NCBI GenBank assembly: GCA_024277285.1
Contig: JAJRVM010000058.1
Span: forward strand, 1 to 12,908
From: Planctomycetota bacterium
Lineage (GTDB): Bacteria > Planctomycetota > Planctomycetia > Pirellulales > Pirellulaceae
DNA length: 12,908 bases
Reading direction: 5' to 3'
The notes under the pieces were generated by a model. That model worked only from the letters and a program-made list of their open reading frames with translations. It did no database searches and was not told the DNA's origin. Below are positions 1 through 6,036 of this stretch, in pieces. The position numbers and the translations under genes were made by a program. Positions within the stretch are counted from its first letter, which is position 1; each line of letters starts with the position of its first letter.

Positions 1-119
1 TACTGGTCATCCCCGGCAACGTGTTCAGTCGCCAGGACACCCATTTCCGCATCTCGTATGCGGTCGCGGACGACGTCCTGCAACGGGGCATTGACGTCCT
101 GCGCAAGCTGGCCAAGTAG
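1..119 (+). CDS. C-terminal end of a class I/II (PLP-dependent) aminotransferase, partial
   Basis: The frame starting at base 3 is open from the window edge to a TAG at 117-119 and gives 38 residues. The pattern Val-Ile-Pro-Gly-Asn-Val-Phe followed by Arg-Ile-Ser-Tyr-Ala and a leucine-rich terminal helix (VLQRGIDVLRKLAK) is the C-terminal signature of fold-type I aspartate-aminotransferase-like enzymes. In that family the Arg of the R-(I/L)-S-(Y/F)-A motif binds the alpha-carboxylate of the amino-acid substrate. The enzyme would be cytosolic and transfer amino groups using pyridoxal phosphate. The lysine that binds PLP and most of the protein lie outside the window, so substrate specificity cannot be read. 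No obvious terminator follows; a hairpin at 142-160 lies 23 bases after the stop but lacks a T-tract. Confidence 0.75.
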   Translation, partial: LVIPGNVFSRQDTHFRISYAVADDVLQRGIDVLRKLAK

Positions 120-137
120 CGCGGGAGTCAGATACAT

Positions 138-160
138 GTGGCCTGGGATTCCATCCCGGG
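138..160 (-). repeat. Diverged hairpin repeat, copy 1 (opposite orientation)
   Basis: Read on the plus strand, this 23-base stretch matches the reverse complement of the two copies downstream at 17 of 23 positions. It keeps the same shape: 8-base arms (142-149 and 153-160) around a 3-base loop, with one T-G wobble. The arms have changed in compensating pairs, which suggests the structure rather than the exact sequence is kept. It lies 23 bases after the aminotransferase stop. Confidence 0.5.
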
Positions 161-232
161 GGTAGGACGGCCAGCGTCTTGTGCCGACTTCACTGCAATC
201 GCAATGTCTCTGCTGATGGCAGCCTCCCTGCG

Positions 233-256
233 CTTGGGAAAGATTCCCAAGCCACG
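233..256 (+). repeat. Hairpin repeat, copy 2
   Basis: CTTGGGAA-AGA-TTCCCAAG is a perfect inverted repeat (arms 233-240 and 244-251, loop AGA), followed by CCACG. The same 24 bases recur exactly at 368-391, 135 bases downstream. The symmetry and small size resemble REP (repetitive extragenic palindrome) units. Confidence 0.75.
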
Positions 257-340
257 CGGTGTGGAACGCCGCGGTGCGTCGTTCACATCGTCGGAACACC
301 GTCCAATTGTGTTGCCGCCAAACGCTGAGGAACGGCCACC

Positions 341-359
341 CACGGCACGGAGTGCCGTG
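341..359. repeat. 8-3-8 palindrome between the paired repeats
   Basis: CACGGCAC-GGA-GTGCCGTG is a perfect inverted repeat with arms at 341-348 and 352-359. Its sequence differs from the flanking 24-base repeats but its 8-3-8 geometry is the same, and it lies only 8 bases before copy 3. It is probably part of the same composite element. Confidence 0.6.
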
Positions 360-367
360 CCACACTT

Positions 368-391
368 CTTGGGAAAGATTCCCAAGCCACG
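368..391 (+). repeat. Hairpin repeat, copy 3 (identical to copy 2)
   Basis: This is an exact 24-base duplicate of 233-256, with arms 368-375 and 379-386. Together the two copies bracket a 111-base interior. They could be the ends of a small non-autonomous element or a pair of REP units. A coding-like relic begins immediately after this copy. Confidence 0.75.
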
Positions 392-505
392 ACGGAGAAG
401 GCAAAAGAAGACGCGACTCAGGAAACGCCTGCCGAAAAACTGAAAGCACTCGAGCAAGAGTACATCAAAGCAAGGCGGCAATGGCAAACGGAAGCGAGTA
501 AGGCG
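392..505 (+). pseudogene. Coding-like relic rich in charged helix residues
   Basis: In the frame that reads GCA at 401-403, the sequence encodes a highly charged helical stretch that includes TPAEKLKALEQEYIKA and ARRQWQTEASKA. The style resembles the N-terminal alpha-helical segment that precedes thioredoxin-like domains in some planctomycete secreted proteins, but this is a weak resemblance from memory. There is no start codon with a ribosome site in front, and the frame runs straight into the clpX terminator without any domain. It is best read as a broken fragment left where the repeats inserted. It could also be a chance open frame. Confidence 0.3.
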
Positions 506-537
506 TGGTTTCTATCAGCCGCGAACGGTTGCATAAG

Positions 538-574
538 AAAAAGCCCGGTGCGGATTTCACATCCGCACCGGGTT
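538..574 (-). terminator. Rho-independent terminator of clpX
   Basis: Perfect 12-base arms CCCGGTGCGGAT (544-555) and ATCCGCACCGGG (561-572) surround a 5-base loop. Read on the minus strand, the stem is followed by a run of five T (complement of 538-542). It begins about 33 bases past the clpX stop, as expected for transcription end. It may also stop readthrough arriving from the aminotransferase side. Confidence 0.9.
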
Positions 575-606
575 ATTCGTTTTCACGCCCAGACTGTGCG
601 CCGTGG

Positions 607-1893
607 CTAGGCACTCTTAGTCCGCGGCTCGGGCATTTTGAACAGTTGCTCACGACCATCGACGATGTCATCATTGATCTCGTACGACGTACCCTCTTTC
701 TGGTCGGGCAAGTCGTACATGATATCCAACATCACAATCTCGATGATACTGCGTAGACCACGTGCTCCGGTACCACGATCCATGGCACGGTTCGCGATAC
801 GCCTCAATGCGGTATCGGTGAACGTCAGTTCGCTGTTCTCCATTTCAAACAAAGTCTGAAATTGGCGAACCAGCGAGTTGCGAGGTTCCGTCAACACGCG
901 TACCAGAGCGTCTTCATCCAACGGCGTCAACGCGCTGGTGACCGGCAATCGGCCAACCAATTCGGGAATCAAGCCATACTGCAACACGTCATCCGTCGTC
1001 ACGTGCGGCAGCAGCCGCGCTGGATCCGTCTCTTGCTCGACCGCCGAACGCTGTGCGAAGCCCATGGTCGGCTTGCCCAGTCGCTTGCCGATGATGTCTT
1101 CGATACCGACAAATGTACCACCGCAGATAAACAAAATGTTGGTGGTGTCCATTTGGATATACTGCTGCTCGGGATGCTTACGTCCACCTTGCGGCGGCAC
1201 GTTTGCCACAGTCCCTTCCAGCATTTTCAACAACGCCTGTTGGACGCCTTCGCCCGAAACATCGCGCGTGATCGAAACGTTTTGGCTCGTCTTGCCGATC
1301 TTGTCGATCTCGTCGATGTACAGCACGCCGCGTTGTGCTGATTCGAGGTCGAAGTCAGCAGCGTGCAACAGTTTCAACAGCAGGTTCTCGACATCTTCGC
1401 CCACATAACCGGCTTCGGTCAGCGTGGTGGCGTCACCGATGGCGAAGGGAACGTTCAACACGCGTGCCAGCGTGCGTGCCAACAACGTCTTTCCCGACCC
1501 GGTCGGACCGATCAGTAAAATGTTCGACTTTTCGATCTCGACGTCGGAACCTTCCCAGCCGAGCGCCAGTCGTTTGTAGTGATTGTGAACCGCCACCGCC
1601 AAGACCTTCTTGGCGGATGCCTGTCCAATCACATATTCATCGAGTCGCGCAACAATTTCACGCGGCGTTGGGATCTCTTTGAAGAGCTGCTTGGTCGAAC
1701 CTCGACGGCGCTGCTCTTGTTCGAGAATCGATTGACAAAGGTCGATACAATCGCCACAGATATAAACGTCACCTGGCCCTTCAACCAGGGGACCTACATC
1801 GCGATAGCTCTTGCGGCAGAAGGAACAAAACGCGTTCTTCTTCGTGGTACCGCTCGTGCGTCGTCCTCCGCCCGAGTTCTTTCCTGCGGGCAT
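607..1893 (-). CDS. clpX: ATP-dependent Clp protease ATP-binding subunit ClpX
   Basis: This 428-residue AAA+ unfoldase recognises tagged proteins, unfolds them and threads them into the ClpP peptidase in the cytoplasm. The whole family architecture is visible. An N-terminal zinc-binding domain has Cys23-X2-Cys26 and Cys46-X2-Cys49. Walker A (GPTGSGKT) is at 129-136, the GYVG pore loop at 162-165, Walker B with Asp194-Glu195 at 190-195, and the RKH loop at 238-240. The ClpP-contact loop reads MGF at 277-279 where IGF is usual. The arginine finger is Arg315 in ELVGR and the sensor-2 Arg is in GARGL near 378. The length is typical. The ATG at 1891-1893 has an AAAGGAG ribosome site (1899-1905) five bases upstream. 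The strong terminator at 538-574 ends the transcript. clpP and tig, common neighbours of clpX, are absent here. Confidence 0.97.
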   Translation of the reverse strand: MPAGKNSGGGRRTSGTTKKNAFCSFCRKSYRDVGPLVEGPGDVYICGDCIDLCQSILEQEQRRRGSTKQLFKEIPTPREIVARLDEYVIGQASAKKVLAVAVHNHYKRLALGWEGSDVEIEKSNILLIGPTGSGKTLLARTLARVLNVPFAIGDATTLTEAGYVGEDVENLLLKLLHAADFDLESAQRGVLYIDEIDKIGKTSQNVSITRDVSGEGVQQALLKMLEGTVANVPPQGGRKHPEQQYIQMDTTNILFICGGTFVGIEDIIGKRLGKPTMGFAQRSAVEQETDPARLLPHVTTDDVLQYGLIPELVGRLPVTSALTPLDEDALVRVLTEPRNSLVRQFQTLFEMENSELTFTDTALRRIANRAMDRGTGARGLRSIIEIVMLDIMYDLPDQKEGTSYEINDDIVDGREQLFKMPEPRTKSA

Positions 1894-1898
1894 AATTA

Positions 1899-1905
1899 CT
1901 CCTTT
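1899..1905 (-). promoter_or_regulatory. Shine-Dalgarno site of clpX
   Basis: The minus-strand sequence AAAGGAG lies five bases before the clpX ATG. It is the best ribosome site in the window and fixes the start codon. The 288 bases between clpX and the next upstream gene hold a short GCCTCA/TGAGGC hairpin (2169-2183) just after that gene's stop; I see no clear promoter hexamers. Confidence 0.8.
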
Positions 1906-2181
1906 CGGATCGTCGATTCCGCCACCGGCACTAATGCACCGGCGCGGTCGAATTTTGCTCTACTTCCAAGGTGTCGCTCGATCCGGCCGAACGGGCCTGT
2001 TTTCACTGAGCCCAGGCCCTTTAAGGGCTTCCCTGTCCACGATTCGTCGAGCTGCCAAATCTACGGTTCTCACAGCGTACTTCGATCGCCGTGCATTGGC
2101 CTCCCAGGCCACAAGTCGTGTGAAAGGACTGACCGGCAAGGTCACCCGATTCGCAACAATCGGCTTCGCCTCAAATGAGGC

Positions 2182-2448
2182 TCACAGGTCGTCGCTGGCG
2201 GGATCCTCCGTATCGTCCTGGAGCTTTTGCCCCAGCACAGTCTTTATTGTTCGGAATTCCTTCTCGCTGATGTCACCCTCGTGGCGCATTTCTCCGAAAT
2301 TCGTCAGCCAGTCACTTGCTGTTTGCCGGTCGTCATCCGTGCGATCCCGAAACCTTCGCATCAGGTAAAAGCCAGCTGCCAGTATGACCATTAGAACGGC
2401 TAACCAAAGCACGGCCTTCGCAGTCGTTGTCGTGAGAAATTCCTGCAT
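2182..2448 (-). CDS. Small membrane protein with SHOCT-like C-terminal segment
   Basis: This 88-residue protein has one transmembrane helix at about residues 11-31 (AVLWLAVLMVILAAGFYLM), followed by a basic stretch (RRFRDR) that predicts a cytoplasmic C-terminal part. Residues 47-77 (LTNFGEMRHEGDISEKEFRT and onward) match the pattern of the SHOCT domain, a short C-terminal helical hairpin whose hallmark is Gly-(D/I)-I-(S/T)-x-x-E-(F/Y). SHOCT segments are thought to help oligomerisation, but no biochemical role is established, so I assign no function. It is transcribed in the same direction as clpX, 288 bases upstream, so co-transcription is possible but the gap is long. The ATG at 2446-2448 lacks a clear ribosome site. 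The acidic tail (DDTEDPASDDL) is consistent with a complete protein. Confidence 0.75.
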   Translation of the reverse strand: MQEFLTTTTAKAVLWLAVLMVILAAGFYLMRRFRDRTDDDRQTASDWLTNFGEMRHEGDISEKEFRTIKTVLGQKLQDDTEDPASDDL

Positions 2449-2517
2449 GTTTGGACGTCAGGCAAGTGAGTCAATGTGGCGCGTGCAAAGGTTTACTGAT
2501 GAGCACATGTGGAATAT

Positions 2518-2532
2518 TATGCATATTGCATA
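2518..2532. repeat. AT-rich 6-3-6 inverted repeat upstream of the SHOCT-like gene
   Basis: TATGCA-TAT-TGCATA is a perfect inverted repeat inside a local AT-rich patch (about 2505-2535) in otherwise GC-rich DNA. It lies about 70 bases upstream of the start of the minus-strand membrane protein. On the minus strand it overlaps a CATAAT sequence that could be a -10 element, with only a poor -35 match (CTGGAC) 17 bases before it. It may be a promoter or operator; the support is weak. Confidence 0.3.
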
Positions 2533-2636
2533 GACTGAGTCCAGAATTTCTAGACGATATTGCCTAACTCTCCTGAAATTCAGAACTTACGAAACTGGAC
2601 ATCCACCCCCTCATACCGCCTCGCCAACACACCCAG

Positions 2637-3020
2637 CTACGGTCGCTGCGGGGCGCTGGTTCGCCGCCGAGCCACCAATTCGGCAAACAGACCTCGATGG
2701 TCCGAGTCAATCGAGCCGGTTAACCAACGCCCAGACACCTCAGCCTGGGCCGAAACCAGACCATGGTCAATCGGGATCATCAACGCGTCTAACTGATCCG
2801 GCCAAATCGGTTGTATCCCCCGCCCTAGACTGCTGTTGCGCAGCTGCCGCGCCTCCAGCAGGTCCCGAAAAAACGGGGACCAACTGGTGCAATTCAGGTC
2901 GCCCACCACCGCCAGGTACTGGACACGAAAATGGTGAGCCAGATCGAACACCCACCCCCGTATCGCCCCAGAAAGCCCGTACAGGCCGCTAGTGCCACGA
3001 GCGTCAGGGAGGTATCCACA
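2637..3020 (-). pseudogene. C-terminal half of an endonuclease/exonuclease/phosphatase (EEP) family protein, 5' truncated
   Basis: The frame is open from just after a TGA at 3021-3023 down to the TAG at 2637-2639. Counting from a possible GTG at 2951, it shows VVGDLN (Asp18, Asn20) followed by CTSWSPFFRDLL, then IPIDHGLVS (Asp62, His63) and IDSDHRG (Asp84, His85). These are the phosphate- and metal-binding motifs of the second half of the EEP (DNase I-like) fold, in the usual order and spacing. The first half, which should carry the metal-binding Glu and catalytic His, is not found in any minus-strand frame upstream. The remaining 104-128 residues would be too short for an active enzyme, whose family members are usually 230-350 residues. 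I conclude that the gene is a remnant. A less likely alternative is an unrecognised very divergent N-terminal half reached through frameshifts. Confidence 0.7.
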
Positions 3021-3538
3021 TCACGCCGTCGACTAGCTGCTGGCTCGACTCGACCCTGCCAGAGGCCTTGCCGGCCACTGGCTCACCCCGTACGCGATCC
3101 ACCCTGCACACTAAAAGCGGGCACCTCCCTCGAGCCATGTTGTTTCATCATCATTGAGCTCCAAGTAGAATCTCCACCCCATCGCCTCCCCAGGCCGGAT
3201 GCAAAGAGTGTGCCCATTCAAGTTACCGAACCGATACGACCGATACCAGATTCGGGGGTAATCGTTTGTCGGCGCACCCGCATGCACCGGCCGGCCTTCG
3301 TGCTGCACGCATTCCCAAGCTTACCAAGTGGTTCAAGACCAGACTGCACTTTTATGCGGTGCTGGCCAGTCGTTCGCGTACTAGCTCCAAAGCTTTGCAG
3401 AAGGGCTCGCGCGACACCAACCATCGGGTTTGTCTGGCAACCGCTTGTCTCCCGCCTTAACGTCCGGCACGTTTGTGGACCAGCCGATCTCCCGCCCCAC
3501 GTTCGACGACTTCGGCGACAGCCGAAACCGGGGACACT

Positions 3539-5530
3539 ATGACGCACACACACCATCGCGGAGTCATGACCCTGCTGCTGATCTGCTGCTCCGCCACAGC
3601 GGGCGCACTTGGGCAGACGCCCGGGTACACAGGCGGTGGCTACTCGGCACCGCCCGCCAGTGCCTCAACCGCAGCCCGACTGCCGCTCTACGCGACGCGT
3701 CAAATGGAATTCGCCATTCCGTTTTCGGTCGACCCTCGAGTGGCACAACCGATCGAGGTACATCTTTACGTGTCAACCGACCAGGGGCGGAACTGGAAGC
3801 TGGCAGCGCGCCAGGCACCCGGCACACGCCAGTTCCCATTTCGAGCACCGGGAGATGGAGAATACTGGTTCGCGTCGCGTACTGTCGGCGGTGCACAACG
3901 ATCCAACAAACAAGCACCCTTGCAGCCCGAGTTGCGTGTTGCCGTTGATACGGTGAAACCGCAGATCGAATTCACGGCACGCCCCGGCAGCAAGGGCGAA
4001 GTCCTCGCGTCATGGCAACTATTCGACCAGAATCTGTCCGCATCGTCGCTCAAGGTCGAATACCAGGAAGCGGTCGGCCAACCATGGAAGCCGGTAGCCA
4101 TTCAACTGCCGCATGAAGGCGTGGTTCGCACCGGCTACCAAGGCCAAACCACGTGGTGGCCCGAAACCCATTCGCCGACCATCAATATTCGCGCCGAGGT
4201 GCGCGACCGCGCTGGCAACTTGGCCGTTGCCAATCGGCGTTTGCTGCTCCCCGCCCTGGTCAAGCAAACAACGCCCAATGGCACCAACGGTGCTTACGCC
4301 CCTTCGGCTGACCGATTCGCGCAGGTGCGCCGACCCGGCACCGGCGCCGTGCCGTGGCCAAGCGACAATCGTCCCCAACCGACGCAACCTTCCGCCGGTC
4401 CGTCGGGCGGAACCTCTTCGGCCCTCGCGCAACAGAACCGCAGTTTTGGCGCGGCCCCCCCTGCCCTGCCCAATCCGACACGCAATCCAACATCGCCGCA
4501 CGATACCCGTGTGAGTCCATTTCGTACCCCCGATACGCAAGTACCCGCGCGACAGGCATCGACTCAATTCCCCGATGCGCCGCACGCGCGTTCCACCTAC
4601 CCCAACGCCTCACCTTCGAGTGCGATGGACGCAAGTCTTTTGGATTCAAGTCGGCTGAACCGCCGACCCTCTGGCACGGACAGTTTGCCCAGTGCTGCAA
4701 ACTTACCCGGCGCTGCAAGCACACCAGAAATCCCGACCGGCCGTCAATCGCAGCCGCCGGCACTGTCGTCTGGACTTTCCAACAACGCCGCGCATGGTGC
4801 CACCTTCCCGGCAGGGTCGCCAGCACTCTCGTCGTCCGAAGTCGCTAAGAGGCTGCCACCCGGTGAACACCCGCAAATGACCAACGCGTCTCGGTTCCGA
4901 CTAGAATACGACGTTGATTCAGTCGGCCCCTCAGGCGTTGCTGAAGTACAGTTATGGGCAACCGCCGATGCCGGTCGAACGTGGCGTCTATGGGGAACCG
5001 ACGACGACCTGCAAAGCCCCTTTGATGTAGCGATCGATGAGGAAGGCATCTTCGGATTCCACGTCGTCGTTGTCGGCAAGAATGGAATGGCCGGACGCCG
5101 ACCGCGCACCGGGGATCTCGCGGATATCTGGGTCGGTATTGATAGCACGCCTCCGACCGCAAAACTCACATCCGCCGTCTATGGCAAAGGGACCGATACG
5201 GGCAAACTGCTCATCCAATGGCAAGCAACCGACCAGTACCTCGATCCGCGTCCCATCACGCTGTCTTTCAGTGAATCGGCCGATGGCCCGTGGACCGTCA
5301 TCGTATCCTCATTGCCCAACACCGGGCAATTTGCCTGGCCTGCCGACCCTCAACTCCCGTCAGCTGTTTTCCTGAAACTCGAAGCTCGCGACAGCGCCGG
5401 GAATACCGCGATCGATCAAACGGGCGAACCGGTCCAGATCGATGGCTTGGCCCCCAAGGCACGTATCCGTGGAATCCAACCGATCCAGGATTTGGATCGT
5501 GAAGCATTTCGAGTGCCACGCCGCGGGTAA
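3539..5530 (+). CDS. Secreted protein with two repeated beta-sandwich-like modules and a Ser/Pro-rich linker
   Basis: From the ATG at 3539 the protein has 663 residues. The frame extends upstream to 3473, but the ATG directly precedes a good signal peptide (MTHTHHRGVMTLLLICCSAT, cleavage near residue 25), so I chose it. Residues about 55-238 and 452-648 are two copies of one module. Each copy has a 'Y/WxSTDxGRxW' strand (DQGRNWKL; DAGRTWRLW), a GxxGFxxxV/GEYWF strand, a Val-Asp-Thr/Ser-x-x-Pro-Pro boundary, a 'WQxxDQxL' strand and a closing 'EVRDRAGN/EARDSAGN' strand. This looks like Ig/fibronectin-type and BNR-like beta structure. Residues 240-450 are low-complexity Ser, Pro, Thr, Ala and Asn, probably an extended linker. 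It has no catalytic motif I recognise. It is likely exported or cell-surface and structural or carbohydrate-binding. The closest downstream gene is holA, 506 bases away. Confidence 0.85.
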   Translation: MTHTHHRGVMTLLLICCSATAGALGQTPGYTGGGYSAPPASASTAARLPLYATRQMEFAIPFSVDPRVAQPIEVHLYVSTDQGRNWKLAARQAPGTRQFPFRAPGDGEYWFASRTVGGAQRSNKQAPLQPELRVAVDTVKPQIEFTARPGSKGEVLASWQLFDQNLSASSLKVEYQEAVGQPWKPVAIQLPHEGVVRTGYQGQTTWWPETHSPTINIRAEVRDRAGNLAVANRRLLLPALVKQTTPNGTNGAYAPSADRFAQVRRPGTGAVPWPSDNRPQPTQPSAGPSGGTSSALAQQNRSFGAAPPALPNPTRNPTSPHDTRVSPFRTPDTQVPARQASTQFPDAPHARSTYPNASPSSAMDASLLDSSRLNRRPSGTDSLPSAANLPGAASTPEIPTGRQSQPPALSSGLSNNAAHGATFPAGSPALSSSEVAKRLPPGEHPQMTNASRFRLEYDVDSVGPSGVAEVQLWATADAGRTWRLWGTDDDLQSPFDVAIDEEGIFGFHVVVVGKNGMAGRRPRTGDLADIWVGIDSTPPTAKLTSAVYGKGTDTGKLLIQWQATDQYLDPRPITLSFSESADGPWTVIVSSLPNTGQFAWPADPQLPSAVFLKLEARDSAGNTAIDQTGEPVQIDGLAPKARIRGIQPIQDLDREAFRVPRRG

Positions 5531-6036
5531 TGCGCGAGTCTGGAGTCGAGTTGGACAGCGTCATTTACGAAGTAACGAGATCGCAAAGTGGCGCTGTCGA
5601 ACCAAGTGAACCCCAAGAAAGCCCCCCTCTCCGGCCGACAGGACCAGGCCGGGTTCCTCTGATTGCCTGACACTGTCACAATAACCCTGGAGCTGGCCAA
5701 GAAGCTGGACACGGGGAGATCCGGGACGGCCTGGCTCTTGTTGATTTATTGCGTCAGAATCGAGGAAATGGCGGCAAGAAAAGCCCCGAAAGGGGCGCAC
5801 TATGATAGCCTGGGGGGGAGCAAGGTCGCCGCGCATGCGGCGGACCTAGCGGAACCCTAGGTAAAGCCGCCCACGCACGCCACCGAAGGCCTGAAAGGCC
5901 GCAGCTACTGACAGCGTCAGGCAGGGCTCTGCGGGCCGCAGGAGTGTTTTTGGCGAATTCACCTAGGGTAGTGTCTTTCCCATTTCGATGCGATTCCACG
6001 GCGCGCAAGCTGACTTGGCAACAGGCGACATACACT
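5531..6036. other. Intergenic region upstream of holA
   Basis: This 506-base gap holds the palindromic element at 5781-5904 and no gene. The frame of holA is open back to a GTG at 5944, but those 31 extra codons match nothing in the family and follow the repeat. No convincing terminator is seen after the secreted-protein stop. Confidence 0.6.
5781..5904 (+). repeat. Planctomycete-style palindromic intergenic element, full copy
   Basis: The element is built from stems in order: GCCCC-GAAA-GGGGC (5783-5796), then TATGATAGCCTGGGG, then a long stem GGTCGCCGC/GCGGCGGACC (5824-5832 and 5837-5846), then GGAACCCTAGG, and finally GGCC-TGAAA-GGCC (5888-5900). A shorter copy in the opposite orientation follows the large enzyme gene (11884-11951). 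I recall similar 'CCCGAAAGGG ... ATAGCCTGGGG ... AACCCTAGGT ... CCTGAAAGG' sequences as common between planctomycete genes, but I cannot verify this here. It lies between two plus-strand genes and could act on transcript ends. Confidence 0.65.

Larger units (their letters stand above)
120..606. other. Repeat-rich intergenic region between the aminotransferase and clpX
   Basis: The aminotransferase stop at 119 and the clpX stop at 607 point towards each other, so this is a convergent intergenic region. It contains three members of one hairpin family (138-160, 233-256, 368-391), another 8-3-8 palindrome (341-359), a coding-like relic (392-505) and the clpX terminator (538-574). Several open frames of 60-120 codons cross the repeats on both strands. 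I do not regard them as genes, because they encode the repeats themselves and show no domain. Confidence 0.7.
2449..3538. other. Long region without an intact gene
   Basis: About 1.09 kb separates the SHOCT-like gene from the secreted-protein gene. Apart from the EEP-domain remnant (2637-3020), no complete gene is evident. Minus-strand stretches at 3111-3320 (with residues MGWRFYLELNDDETTWLEGG) and 3354-3425 (with SREPFCKALELVRERLAS) look more protein-like than random sequence, but they lie in different frames interrupted by stops and I do not recognise them. The plus-strand frame spanning 2931-3542 is rich in Arg and Pro and looks like an opposite-strand shadow. The region reads as decayed coding sequence. 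Confidence 0.55.

Noticed and set aside
138..391. CRISPR array
   Set aside because: Only two exact repeats 135 bases apart, palindromic and without regular spacers or cas genes.
138..443. A 101-codon plus-strand frame and a 119-codon minus-strand frame over 128-487
   Set aside because: Both translate the hairpin repeats (each shows the same short peptide twice), have no ribosome site or domain, and overlap each other.
862..1408. Plus-strand frames of up to 176 codons inside clpX
   Set aside because: They lie opposite a fully conserved clpX reading frame and have no family signature.
1579..2368. Plus-strand frames of 185-199 codons spanning the clpX start and upstream region
   Set aside because: They overlap clpX and the SHOCT-like gene on the opposite strand and look like shadows; no domain is recognisable.
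2931..3542. A 203-codon plus-strand frame
   Set aside because: The product is very rich in Arg and Pro, overlaps the EEP remnant and the start of the secreted-protein gene, and has no domain or ribosome site.
4019..4826. Minus-strand frames of 188 codons within the secreted-protein gene
   Set aside because: They are opposite-strand shadows of the Ser/Pro-rich linker in GC-rich DNA.
5944..6036. A 31-codon N-terminal extension of holA from a GTG
   Set aside because: The extension has no family similarity, and the ATG at 6037 directly precedes the conserved HolA start.
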